From DASSBG01 sp964583865 (lineage in GTDB: Bacteria; Pseudomonadota; Gammaproteobacteria; Xanthomonadales; Rhodanobacteraceae): a stretch of 9,669 bases of DNA. The position numbers and the translations under genes were made by a program. The notes beneath the pieces were generated by a model that was not told the origin of the DNA, ran no database searches, and was given only the letters and a program-made list of their open reading frames with translations. This document shows, one piece after another, positions 1 to 7,501 of the stretch. Location: contig CAZOXZ010000092.1 of assembly GCA_964583865.1 (NCBI GenBank), positions 1-9,669 on the forward strand, given 5' to 3'. Position 1 is the first letter of the stretch, and each line of letters starts with the position of its first letter.

Positions 1-473
1 CGGCCGTGCTGGAGGCCGACCCGCTGGGGGCAACGCTCTTTCATTTGAAGCGCACGGCGGGGGCGGCCGCGCGCAAGAGCGACCGGGAAGCGCAGCGCCT
101 GGAGCAGCTCGCAGATCTTGCCAAGGTTCAGGAGGACAATGACCAGGTGCCCGAAGCCGAACAGGCACGCGCCGGTGCCGGCGGCGAATCGGACAGCCTG
201 GAAGCCAAGTATGTTGCGGCCCTGACCCGTACAATCACCCGCAACTGGTTGCGTCCGGATGATATCCCGCCCGGTGTGGTCTGCCCCATTCGCATCACCC
301 AGATTCCGGGCGGCGAGGTGATTGCGGTGGACGTGTTGGCGGCCTGTCCGTTTGACTCTTCGGGCCGCCGTTCGGTAAAAAATGCCGTACTCAGGGCGCA
401 ACCGTTACCCTATCGGGGGTTCGAGCAGGTTTTCGCCCGTACGCTGACCCTGAATTTCAAGGTTACGGAGTGA
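1..473 (+). CDS. tolA: TolA, C-terminal part (5' truncated by window edge)
   Basis: Inner-membrane-anchored energy transducer of the Tol-Pal system. It couples the TolQR proton-driven motor to Pal/TolB at the outer membrane during division. Only the C-terminal part is present: the frame is open from the window edge (first whole codon at position 3), so the GTG at 6 is internal. An Ala/Glu/Lys/Arg-rich helical stretch, the end of domain II, is followed by the globular domain III. Recognisable there are the NWLRP segment, the ITQIPGGEV segment, the RRSVKNAVLRAQPLPYRGFE segment and a closing NFK strand, all in TolA family order. Two cysteines (VVCPIR and AACPFD) sit where the TolA domain III disulfide is expected. 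The stop at 471-473 lies four bases before the tolB ATG, so the two genes are co-translated in one operon. The N-terminal membrane anchor is outside the window. Confidence 0.95.
   Translation, partial: AVLEADPLGATLFHLKRTAGAAARKSDREAQRLEQLADLAKVQEDNDQVPEAEQARAGAGGESDSLEAKYVAALTRTITRNWLRPDDIPPGVVCPIRITQIPGGEVIAVDVLAACPFDSSGRRSVKNAVLRAQPLPYRGFEQVFARTLTLNFKVTE
467..470 (+). promoter_or_regulatory. Ribosome binding site deciding the tolB start
   Basis: GGAG inside the last codons of tolA, seven bases before the ATG at 478. It is only four bases from the alternative TTG at 475, so ATG 478 is the better start. The placement also ties tolB translation to termination on tolA. Confidence 0.7.
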
Positions 474-477
474 GTTG

Positions 478-1794
478 ATGTTGCGCAGATTATTCGTTAT
501 CGCGGTTTTTGTGTGCCTGGCCTTGCCAGGTGCGAGCTCGGCCCAGCAAGGTCTGACGCTGGACATCGTCAACGGCGTGCCGTCGGCAATTCCCGTTGCC
601 GTGGTGCCGTTTGCGTTCGAGAGTGCCGGTTTGCCGCCAGCCACCGATGTGGCCGACGTGATCAGCATGGACTTGAACCGTTCCGGCAAGTTCCGGACCT
701 TGCCGAAGCAGGATATCGTTGCGTTCCCGCATCGTCGCGCCGACGTGAAGTTCGCCACCTGGAAAATGCTGAAGCAGGATTACCTCGTCATCGGTCGTGT
801 GCGTGATGCCAAAGATCGGCCCGGCGACCTGACGGTCGATTTCGAGCTCCATGACGTGCCCGAGAAGAAGCAGCTGCTGGCCCTTTCGGTTACCGGCAAA
901 CCGTCGCAGCTGCGCGGCGTGGCGCACCAGATTGCCGACCTCATCTACGAGAAGATCACCGGCACGCGCGGGGCTTTCTGGACACGGATTGCCTATGTCA
1001 CATCGCGAGGCACCGGTGCCAACATCCACTACCAGCTGGTGGTGGCCGATTCCGACGGCCACAACCCGCAAGTGGTCGTCAGTTCCGGTGACACGGTGAT
1101 GTCGCCGGCATGGTCGCCGGATGGCAGCAAGCTGGCGTACGTGTCCTTCGAGAGCGGTAATTCGGCCATCTACATCCAGGATGTGTCCACCGGCAAGCGT
1201 CGGCTGGTGAGCGGGCAGAAGGGCATCAACGGCGCACCGGCGTTTTCGCCGGATGGCACCAAGCTGGCGCTGGTGCTGTCGCGGACCGGCAATCCCGAAG
1301 TCTATGTCATGGATCTGGCCACCAAGACGCTGACCCGCATCACCCGCCATTACGCCATCGACACCGAGCCGGAGTGGATGCCAGATGGCCAGCATCTGAT
1401 CTTCACCTCGGATCGTTCCGGCAAGCCGCAGCTCTACCAGGTTCCCGCCACGGGCGGCGAGCCGCAGCGCGTGACATTTCAGGGTGATTACAATTCCAAT
1501 GCCTCCATCAGCCAGGACGGCGAGCACATTGCCATGGTGCAAGGCGCCGGGAACGTGTATCGTATTGCCATCATGAACCGGTCCCTCGGTGGGCAGATCC
1601 GTTTCGTGTCACCCGGACGCATGGATGAGTCCCCCAGTTTTGCGCCCAATGGCAGCATGCTGCTTTATGCTGCCTCGGAAGGCCCGCGCGGCGTGTTGTA
1701 TGCCGTGTCGGCCGATGGCAAAGTGCGACAACGCCTGCTTTTGTCCAATGGCGATGTCCGCTCGCCGGCGTGGGGGCCTTTCCGCCCCCGTTGA
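478..1794 (+). CDS. tolB: TolB, periplasmic beta-propeller of the Tol-Pal system
   Basis: Periplasmic protein that binds Pal and TolA and regulates release of Pal during outer-membrane constriction. The product is 438 residues, about the usual size. A Sec signal peptide (MLRRLF, then a hydrophobic stretch) ends at about SSA|QQ, residues 20-24. The N-terminal alpha/beta TolB domain runs to about residue 160. A six-bladed propeller follows, with repeated PD40 signatures such as SPAWSPDGSKLAYVS, GAPAFSPDGTKLALV, EPEWMPDGQHLIFTS, NASISQDGEHIAMV and SPSFAPNGSMLLYA, closing with SPAWGPF. The ATG at 478 is preferred over the in-frame TTG at 475 because GGAG at 467-470 lies seven bases upstream, inside the end of tolA. 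The gene sits four bases after tolA and 51 bases before pal, in standard tol order. Long antisense frames opposite it are composition artefacts. Confidence 0.97.
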   Translation: MLRRLFVIAVFVCLALPGASSAQQGLTLDIVNGVPSAIPVAVVPFAFESAGLPPATDVADVISMDLNRSGKFRTLPKQDIVAFPHRRADVKFATWKMLKQDYLVIGRVRDAKDRPGDLTVDFELHDVPEKKQLLALSVTGKPSQLRGVAHQIADLIYEKITGTRGAFWTRIAYVTSRGTGANIHYQLVVADSDGHNPQVVVSSGDTVMSPAWSPDGSKLAYVSFESGNSAIYIQDVSTGKRRLVSGQKGINGAPAFSPDGTKLALVLSRTGNPEVYVMDLATKTLTRITRHYAIDTEPEWMPDGQHLIFTSDRSGKPQLYQVPATGGEPQRVTFQGDYNSNASISQDGEHIAMVQGAGNVYRIAIMNRSLGGQIRFVSPGRMDESPSFAPNGSMLLYAASEGPRGVLYAVSADGKVRQRLLLSNGDVRSPAWGPFRPR

Positions 1795-1845
1795 AGAACA
1801 ACTGCTCTCACCGATCCACTTCCAAACGTTGCAAAGGAAAATCCA

Positions 1846-2358
1846 ATGAACAAGAACATCAAGTTCGCGTGTCTGGCCGCCCTCGTGCTGGCCCTCGGCG
1901 CTTGCGCCAAGAAACAGGAAGTCAAGCCGGAGCCGCCGCCACCGCCGCCGCCGGAGAAGACGCAGCCGGTTGAGACAGGACCTGTGGCATTCACGCCTGC
2001 CGATCTGGAGTCGAACGCCTGCCTGCGCCAGCGTACGCTGTACTTCGACTTCGACCAGGCCACCATCCGGCCCGAATTCCAGGAAGCGGTCAAGTGTCAT
2101 GCCAAGTACCTCAATGATCGCCCCTCCTCGCATATGCGCCTGGAAGGCAACGCCGACGAGCGTGGTTCGCGCGAGTACAACCTGGGCCTGGGTGAGCGTC
2201 GTGCCCAAGCCGTGCAATCCGCCTTGCTGGCGGCCGGCGCTTCGGCAAGCCAGATCGATGTCGTCAGCTACGGCGAGGAACGCCCGACCTGCCGTGACCA
2301 CAACGAGGCCTGCTGGCAGAAGAACCGTCGCGTCAACATCGTCTACACGGTGAAATGA
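1846..2358 (+). CDS. pal: Pal, peptidoglycan-associated outer-membrane lipoprotein
   Basis: Outer-membrane lipoprotein that binds peptidoglycan through an OmpA-like domain and is the outer-membrane partner of TolB and TolA. The 170-residue product has a lipoprotein signal with lipobox LGAC at residues 17-20, so Cys20 is the lipidated residue; Ala21 follows rather than Asp, consistent with outer-membrane sorting. A proline run (residues 29-36) forms the tether. The OmpA-like domain covers about 58-168, with YFDFDQATIRPEF, the peptidoglycan-binding region GNADERGSREYN (101-112), LGERRAQAV and SYGEERP. The family usually has GHADERG, so His is Asn here. Four cysteines in the mature domain (59, 84, 149, 156) could form two disulfides; E. 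coli Pal lacks these, while xanthomonad Pal proteins as I recall them have similar ones. AAGGA at 1834-1838, seven bases upstream, supports the start. The stop overlaps the cpoB ATG. Confidence 0.97.
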   Translation: MNKNIKFACLAALVLALGACAKKQEVKPEPPPPPPPEKTQPVETGPVAFTPADLESNACLRQRTLYFDFDQATIRPEFQEAVKCHAKYLNDRPSSHMRLEGNADERGSREYNLGLGERRAQAVQSALLAAGASASQIDVVSYGEERPTCRDHNEACWQKNRRVNIVYTVK

Positions 2359-3206
2359 TGGTTCGTGCAGCACGCCTGCTGATGCTCGCCGGGGCGGTGA
2401 CCTTGGTCACCGCCGCCGGCATGGCGTTGCCGGCCATGGCGCAGTCGCAGTCGACCTCGGCCAGCCATTTGAGCCTGGCCGAACGGGTCACGCGTCTGGA
2501 AGCGCAGCAGAGCCAGGGCAGCATCGGCCTGGTCAATCGGGTGCAGCAGTTGCAGACACAGGTCCAGCAGCTGCAGGGTCAGGTGGAAGTACTGCAGCAC
2601 AAGCTGGAGCAAGTACAGCAGACCAGCCGGGATCGTTACGTTGATCTTGACTCGCGCATCGCGCGTCTGGAAGGTCATGCGCCCACGGCGGGCGCTGCGT
2701 TGGGGCCGGCAGACACCTCGAGCGCTGCGCCGATGGCAGATGCCGGCACTCAGGACACTCCGATCGGAGCGGCGGCTGGTACACCCGCGGATGAGGCCAC
2801 GGGCACAACCATGGCAGCCGATCCGGAAGATGACTACGAGCATGCTTTCAGCGCCCTTCGCAGTGGCGATTTTGCCTCGGCCGCACGGCGCTTCCGTGCC
2901 TTCATCCAGCGTTATCCCAACCATAAACTGACGCCCAACGCCTACTACTGGCTCGGTGAGTCGTACTACGGCACGCAGAACTATCAGGTGGCCCTGCAGG
3001 CGTTTGACGACCTGCTGCGCCGCTTCCCGGATGACGCCAAGGCACCCGATGCTCTGTTGAAGAAAGGCTATTGCCAGTTTGAATTGCAGCAATGGTCCGC
3101 GGCACGGGACACGCTTGAGCAAGTGCGCAGCCGGTATCCCGATTCTCGCGAAGCCAGGCTCGCCGCCGGCCGTTTGCGGGCGCTGGATCGCCGTAGCGGC
3201 GGCTGA
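2355..3206 (+). CDS. cpoB: CpoB (YbgF), coiled-coil/TPR periplasmic Tol-Pal partner
   Basis: Periplasmic protein that, in E. coli, coordinates Tol-Pal with peptidoglycan synthesis (PBP1B/LpoB) during division. The product is 283 residues. A Sec signal peptide ends at about AMA|Q (residues 27-30). A glutamine- and leucine-rich coiled coil at about 40-107 matches the trimerisation segment of YbgF. A low-complexity Ala/Thr/Asp linker follows (about 108-158). Three TPR-like repeats then run from about 159 to 266 (YEHAFSALRSGDFASAARRF; NAYYWLGESYYGTQNYQVAL; ALLKKGYCQFELQQWSAAR). The start overlaps the pal stop: ATG 2355 shares four bases with the end of pal, and a second ATG at 2358 has somewhat better spacing from a weak GGTGA at 2349-2353. 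Either start leaves the signal peptide intact. It is the last gene of the tol-pal cluster in its usual position. Confidence 0.93.
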   Translation: MMVRAARLLMLAGAVTLVTAAGMALPAMAQSQSTSASHLSLAERVTRLEAQQSQGSIGLVNRVQQLQTQVQQLQGQVEVLQHKLEQVQQTSRDRYVDLDSRIARLEGHAPTAGAALGPADTSSAAPMADAGTQDTPIGAAAGTPADEATGTTMAADPEDDYEHAFSALRSGDFASAARRFRAFIQRYPNHKLTPNAYYWLGESYYGTQNYQVALQAFDDLLRRFPDDAKAPDALLKKGYCQFELQQWSAARDTLEQVRSRYPDSREARLAAGRLRALDRRSGG

Positions 3207-3230
3207 GTTCCGCCAACACGGGTTTTGCCT

Positions 3231-3257
3231 GAACGCGGTCGCTTTGCGACCGCGTTC
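3231..3257 (+). terminator. Perfect 12-bp hairpin after cpoB (terminator-like, no T-tract)
   Basis: GAACGCGGTCGC (3231-3242), loop TTT, then the exact reverse complement GCGACCGCGTTC (3246-3257). It lies 24 bases after the cpoB stop and 50 bases before queC. No run of T follows on either strand, so it is not a classical intrinsic terminator. It could still end or attenuate tol-pal transcription, or protect the 3' end of the mRNA. Confidence 0.55.
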
Positions 3258-3307
3258 GCGTCATGGCCCGCGGTGCATGCCGCGCCATCGACATTGGACT
3301 CTGACCC

Positions 3308-3988
3308 ATGCCCAGACAAACCAGACCACCTGCAGTTGTCTTGCTTTCCGGCGGCATGGATTCGGCCGTCACGGCCGCGATCGCGCGTGAACACGGCTTC
3401 GCCGTGCATGCCCTCAGTTTGGCCTACGGCCAGCGCCATGCATCCGAGCTGGCCGCTGCCGACCGCGTCTGTCGCATGCTTGGCGTCGCCGAGCACAAGA
3501 CCGTCCACATCGACCTGCGCAGCCTGGGCGGCTCGGCGTTGACCGCTGACATCGCCGTGCCCGAAGCGGGCGGCGACGGTATTCCGGCTACTTACGTGCC
3601 GGCGCGCAACACCATCATGTTGTCCGTGGCACTCGGCTGGGCCGAAGTCCTGGGCGCCAGCGACATATTCTGTGGCGTCAATGCCGTGGATTACTCCGGT
3701 TACCCGGATTGCCGTCCCACCTTCATCGAGGCCTTCGAGAAGCTCGCCAACCTGGCCACCGTCAGCGGCGTCGAACACGGCAACATGCGCATCCACGCGC
3801 CATTGATGGCCATGAGCAAAGCCGACATCGCCCGCGAAGCGCAACGACTCGATGTTGACCTCGGCCAGACTGTCACCTGCTACCAGGCCGACGCCGACGG
3901 TCGTGCCTGTGGCCATTGCGATGCCTGTCACTTGCGTGCCGAGGGGTTTCGCCCGGCTGGCATTCCCGACCCGACCCGGTATCGCTGA
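3308..3988 (+). CDS. queC: QueC, 7-cyano-7-deazaguanine synthase
   Basis: ATP-dependent enzyme converting 7-carboxy-7-deazaguanine plus ammonia to preQ0, a queuosine precursor. The 226-residue product is of normal family length. It has the PP-loop nucleotide-binding motif SGGMDS at residues 14-19, the ALSLAYGQRH segment, the YVPARNT motif, the GVNAVDYSGYPDCRPTFI segment and the C-terminal zinc cluster Cys191, Cys201, Cys204 and Cys207. All key residues are present, so it should be active. In pseudomonads, and as I recall xanthomonads, queE normally sits between cpoB and queC; here only a 101-bp spacer with a hairpin does. The Shine-Dalgarno is weak (GGA at 3296-3298). Its TGA abuts the stop codon of the convergent cyclase gene with no intergenic base. 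Confidence 0.96.
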   Translation: MPRQTRPPAVVLLSGGMDSAVTAAIAREHGFAVHALSLAYGQRHASELAAADRVCRMLGVAEHKTVHIDLRSLGGSALTADIAVPEAGGDGIPATYVPARNTIMLSVALGWAEVLGASDIFCGVNAVDYSGYPDCRPTFIEAFEKLANLATVSGVEHGNMRIHAPLMAMSKADIAREAQRLDVDLGQTVTCYQADADGRACGHCDACHLRAEGFRPAGIPDPTRYR

Positions 3989-6900
3989 TCACGGTTCTGC
4001 GTCGCTTTCCCCGGCTGGCGCGGCGGGTGGCGGCAGGCTGACGCGGTTGCGACCCTCGTCCTTGGCGAGGTACATGGCACGGTCCGCATCACGCAACAGG
4101 CGGCGCGCGTCCTCGGCATCATGCAGGGTGCGCAGCGCCACGCCGGCGCTGATGGTGATGCGGGCGTCCGCAGGGCCACCCGGGATGGCGACAGGGGTGC
4201 CGGCCAGCGTACTGCGGAGTTTCTCGGCCAGTTGCGTGGCCGTCGCCAGGTCGGTATCCGGCAACAGGCAGATGAACTCCTCGCCGCCGTGACGTGCCAG
4301 CAGGCTGTCTTCGGGCAGGCAGGTCGAAATGACCGTGACAACCCTTTGCAAGACCTCGTCGCCAGCCGAATGACCGTAACGGTCGTTCAGATCCTTGAAA
4401 TGGTCGATGTCGATGTAGATCACGGCCATGCGCCTGCCATGTGCCGCATCCATGGCCTCGTGCATGCGCCGACGATTGGGCAGCCCGGTGAGCGGGTCGT
4501 GGTAGGACAGCTTCTGCAGGCGACGGTTGGCCGCATCCAGCTCGGCGGTGCGCTCGGCCACATGGCGCTCCAATTCATGCTGGCGCCGGCGCAGCAAGTG
4601 GTTGCGCGTGCGCGCAGCAAGGTAGCCTGTCAGCAGCAGCAACAACATCCCCAACGCAAATGCCCAGCGCGTCTGCCACCACTGCGCTGCAACATGGATG
4701 GGTATTTCGATGGGATGGCTGAGATTGCCGGCATAGTCGCGCGCCTCGATGCGCAGATCGTAATCACCCGGTGGCAAGCCAGTGAAGCTGCGACTGCTTT
4801 CTGCCGTCCAGGGGCCAGGTCGCTTGTCCAGTCCCACCAGCGTGGTGCGGAAGCGCGACGCTATGCCGCGTTTCCAGGAGAGCAGGGCAAAGGTCACGCG
4901 CAGGCTGTGTGGGCCCGCCGGCACCCGCAGTGCCAGCGGGCCGGATTGGCGCTTGCCGTCAATGTACAGGCCGGTCACGCGCAGCGGCTTGGCTTCGTGG
5001 TCGGGCCGGGTTTGTGCCGGATCATGCACCGTCAAGCCACCCAGCGTCCCGGTCCAGAAGCGTCCAGCCGCGTCAATCCACTGGGAATTGACGTTGCACT
5101 CATTGCTGACCATGCCGTCGCGGCGGTCAAACATCCGCGCGCTGAACTCGCCGTCAGCCTGCGGCACCAGCTGCTGCACCCCGGAATTGGTACAGACGTA
5201 GATCACGCCGTTCGGTGCTTGCCATGCGCCGTAGACTGCCGGGCTGGGCGTGTCTGGCAGGCTGTCCGGCAGCAGGCGGGGCGTCGTCGGATCGCTGACA
5301 TCCACCCGCACAATGCCGTGATCCGTCGAACCCAGCCACAGGACCGGCTTGCCATTGATATCGTCCATCAACGTGACGCCCAGCAGTCGGGCGGCAGGGA
5401 AGCCCGCGTCCGGCCCGAACATTGCCCATTGCCCCGCATGGAACCGTGCCAGGCCGCGGAAGGTGGCCGCCCACAGCCATGCCTCGCCATTCGGACCAGT
5501 CTGTCTGGCAAACCGGTACACCCGCCACTGGCCCTTGATCGCCGGCGGGCGCATGGCCTGCCATTGACCATGGTGCAGGCGCCAGGCGCCGGACAGACGC
5601 GTGGCAACCCACAGGTCACCCGCGTACCGAACAACATCCTCCACCGCCTGGCCGTTCATCTTCGGCCATGGCGTCGGCACAACGGAAAACGTCGGGCCAT
5701 CCTCGATACGTACCAACTGGCCACCCCAGGTTCCGAGCCAGCGCGTGCGCGGCTGTGTGTCGGTCGCTGGCAACGCGCGGATCATGCTGATGTTGTCGCC
5801 GGGCAACGCGCTGTCGGCCTTGGTGAAGTGTTGCCACGTCCCGTTTTCGTACAAGGCCAGGCCCTCGCCCCAGGAACCGACCCAGAGCCGGGTGCCATCG
5901 TGACCATCGGCTTCGGTCAACACTCCGAACACGCCGAGACCACCAGCCCCGAGCAGTGACACCGTGGACCAGGTTCCGCTGCCGATGACACTGCGCGACA
6001 CGCCAAGCTTGCAGCCCAGCCAAAGGACTTGTTGTCCGCCCGGGCTGCGCCATGCCGAAATCGTACGCAATGCGGCTGATGACAGCCCGTGGTGGGTATC
6101 GAAGGTACGGACATGCCCGGCCATGACCCGTACCAAGCCCTTGCCCGAGGCCACCCAGATAACGTCCCGGCCGTCACTGGTGTGGGTGCTGGCAAGGGCA
6201 TACAGGCTGTTGCTGGGAAGCGCCCCGGAGACCTGCGACCACTTCTTCAGGCCGTTGTCATCCAGGCGCAGCAGGCCATAACCGAAAGCCGCGATCCACA
6301 AGGCCTGATTCTGGCCTTGGCCGGCCACCAGCAGATCCTCGATCTGTGCCGTGTCCAGGCCCGGGGTGTCCCAATGATGCCAGACGGTGCTGTCGGCATC
6401 GCGGTACCACAAACCATGACTGGCCGTGCCCGCCCACAGGCGTGATTTGCCACCGATGCCCGTGCTTGCTGCCAGGGACAACACCTCGCGACCATCCGGT
6501 CCGGGTTGGTCGTCCAGGGCGCTCCATTGGTCCTTGCGCCAGGCGAGCACGCCCAGGTCGCTGGACAGCGCCCACAAGTCGGGCATGCCGGCGGCATCGC
6601 GGGTCTGGATGATGTCTGTCACCCGCCCGACCGACGCGCCAGCGGCGGCGATGTGCCAGCTGCCGTCTTCAAAGACAGCCAGACCATGCTGGCCCATGGC
6701 AGCCCAGAGCCGGTCATCATCAGCCAGCAGCAGGTCGGTGACCGCATGGGTAGCCACCGAACCTTGCCACTTCTGCCAGCTACGACCATCGTAGCGGTAC
6801 AAGCCGTCACTTGAGCCTGCCCAGACAAACCCTTCGGCATCCGTCTCGATGGCAACAATCGCCGCCTGTGGCAGGCCGTCATGACTCCTGAAGTTGTCAA

Positions 6901-7132
6901 AATGCGGCGCAGCCAGCGCAGCAAGATCAAGCGGCGTGGCCGCGGTCACGGGAGCCGGCAGCGACACCACCAGACAAGCGAGCATGACGACAACGACGCC
7001 AACCTTGTGCACGATTGCATGAGCCCCCCGGAAGACGAATGTCCGGGCTGCTGTCGATTCAGCGACAAGGTGACGGTTGCTGTCGGACGCGACACAACAT
7101 GCCGGCAAGAAATTGTCCCCGTCTCCACCCAT
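3989..7132 (-). CDS. Propeller-sensor diguanylate cyclase (Reg_prop x14, Y_Y_Y, TM, GGDEF)
   Basis: Predicted inner-membrane sensor making cyclic di-GMP from two GTP in response to a periplasmic signal. With the ATG at 7132 it has 1047 residues. Order: an unusual cytoplasmic stretch (1-40), signal/anchor helix (about 41-64), a periplasmic region with 14 two-component-propeller repeats (LW-x-G/A-type strands such as FVWAGSSDGLYRYDGRSW, RLWVGSWGEGLALYENGTW, VLWLGSTDHGIVRV), enough for two seven-bladed propellers, a Y_Y_Y domain (about 742-817), a transmembrane helix (about 823-842), a short coiled linker, and a GGDEF domain (about 874-1030). Catalytic features are present: DPLTGLPNRR, DIDHFKDLND with metal-binding Asp908, and GGEEF at 949-953. 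The product-inhibition RxxD site is missing; the equivalent residues read PEDS. The architecture is that of hybrid two-component propeller sensors with a GGDEF output. The ligand is unknown. An alternative GTG start at 7012 would leave just the signal peptide. Confidence 0.93.
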   Translation of the reverse strand: MGGDGDNFLPACCVASDSNRHLVAESTAARTFVFRGAHAIVHKVGVVVVMLACLVVSLPAPVTAATPLDLAALAAPHFDNFRSHDGLPQAAIVAIETDAEGFVWAGSSDGLYRYDGRSWQKWQGSVATHAVTDLLLADDDRLWAAMGQHGLAVFEDGSWHIAAAGASVGRVTDIIQTRDAAGMPDLWALSSDLGVLAWRKDQWSALDDQPGPDGREVLSLAASTGIGGKSRLWAGTASHGLWYRDADSTVWHHWDTPGLDTAQIEDLLVAGQGQNQALWIAAFGYGLLRLDDNGLKKWSQVSGALPSNSLYALASTHTSDGRDVIWVASGKGLVRVMAGHVRTFDTHHGLSSAALRTISAWRSPGGQQVLWLGCKLGVSRSVIGSGTWSTVSLLGAGGLGVFGVLTEADGHDGTRLWVGSWGEGLALYENGTWQHFTKADSALPGDNISMIRALPATDTQPRTRWLGTWGGQLVRIEDGPTFSVVPTPWPKMNGQAVEDVVRYAGDLWVATRLSGAWRLHHGQWQAMRPPAIKGQWRVYRFARQTGPNGEAWLWAATFRGLARFHAGQWAMFGPDAGFPAARLLGVTLMDDINGKPVLWLGSTDHGIVRVDVSDPTTPRLLPDSLPDTPSPAVYGAWQAPNGVIYVCTNSGVQQLVPQADGEFSARMFDRRDGMVSNECNVNSQWIDAAGRFWTGTLGGLTVHDPAQTRPDHEAKPLRVTGLYIDGKRQSGPLALRVPAGPHSLRVTFALLSWKRGIASRFRTTLVGLDKRPGPWTAESSRSFTGLPPGDYDLRIEARDYAGNLSHPIEIPIHVAAQWWQTRWAFALGMLLLLLTGYLAARTRNHLLRRRQHELERHVAERTAELDAANRRLQKLSYHDPLTGLPNRRRMHEAMDAAHGRRMAVIYIDIDHFKDLNDRYGHSAGDEVLQRVVTVISTCLPEDSLLARHGGEEFICLLPDTDLATATQLAEKLRSTLAGTPVAIPGGPADARITISAGVALRTLHDAEDARRLLRDADRAMYLAKDEGRNRVSLPPPAAPAGESDAEP

Positions 7133-7138
7133 GCAGTG

Positions 7139-7144
7139 CTCCTT
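7139..7144 (-). promoter_or_regulatory. Ribosome binding site deciding the cyclase start
   Basis: AAGGAG on the minus strand, six bases before the ATG at 7132-7130. This near-consensus site favours ATG 7132 over the upstream ATG at 7186, which has no such site, and over the GTG at 7012, which follows only a G-run at 11 bases. Confidence 0.7.
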
Positions 7145-7157
7145 GACACTACCTTCA

Positions 7158-7186
7158 AATGTAGCACGCAAACCGAAACGTGCCAT
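7158..7186 (-). promoter_or_regulatory. Weak candidate promoter for the cyclase gene
   Basis: On the minus strand, ATGGCA (7186-7181), a 17-base spacer and TACATT (7163-7158) resemble a sigma-70 promoter with 4 of 6 matches in each box. It lies just upstream of the ribosome binding site of the cyclase. It is only a resemblance; the transcription start would fall about 15-20 bases before the ATG. Confidence 0.25.
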
Positions 7187-7344
7187 GATCTGCGCCAGCG
7201 CTCAGCGGCAACAATGCGGCTGGCCGAACACGTGGCCGGCGACATGAAGTTCCGGACAGTCCCGTCATCCAGGCTTCAATACGGCATTGGCGGGCACCTC
7301 CGCGAGACCGAGCCAAGCGCACTGGTACCAATGACACCGTTTTG

Positions 7345-7378
7345 CGGTTAGAATCTGCACCCCGCGCGCAATGCGCGG
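7345..7378 (+). promoter_or_regulatory. Putative tRNA-Lys promoter (-10) with GC-rich discriminator and leader hairpin
   Basis: A TAGAAT box (7349-7354) in the context GCGGTTAGAAT is followed by a GC-rich start region, as is usual for stringently controlled stable-RNA promoters. No good -35 is seen 16-18 bases upstream. A short hairpin, CCGCGC (7362-7367) with GCGCGG (7373-7378), falls in the predicted leader before the tRNA. The remaining intergenic bases between the cyclase and the tRNA hold nothing else I can name. Confidence 0.4.
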
Positions 7379-7426
7379 AGTTGGTGGTTCGTGGCAAATC
7401 CATGCCGGCCACCCACCCGACACCAA

Positions 7427-7501
7427 GGGCCGTTAGCTCAGCGGTAGAGCAGTGGACTTTTAATCCATTGGTCGAAGGTTCGATCCCTTCACGGCCCACC
7501 A
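7427..7501 (+). tRNA. tRNA-Lys (anticodon UUU), CCA encoded
   Basis: A complete cloverleaf can be folded by eye: acceptor GGGCCGT (7427-7433) with ACGGCCC (7491-7497), D arm GCTC/GAGC, anticodon arm GTGGA/TCCAT with loop CTTTTAA and anticodon TTT at 7459-7461, T arm GAAGG/CCTTC with loop TTCGATC, discriminator A7498 and encoded CCA at 7499-7501. It reads AAA/AAG lysine codons. Its position near tol-pal/queC matches P. aeruginosa and, partly, the lys tRNA group after cpoB in E. coli. In P. aeruginosa this locus is an integration site for mobile islands. No second copy of the tRNA 3' end is visible in the window. Confidence 0.97.

Noticed and set aside
490..1542. A 350-codon minus-strand frame over tolB
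   Set aside because: His/Arg/Gly-rich shadow with no domain; tolB on the + strand is unambiguous.
1609..2373. A 254-codon minus-strand frame across tolB and pal
   Set aside because: It spans two well-identified genes on the other strand and shows no protein family features.
4121..5959. A 612-codon open frame on the + strand opposite the cyclase
   Set aside because: It is the antisense shadow of a GC-rich gene: no recognisable domain, repetitive Arg/Ala/Gln composition, and the opposite strand encodes a clear propeller-GGDEF protein throughout.
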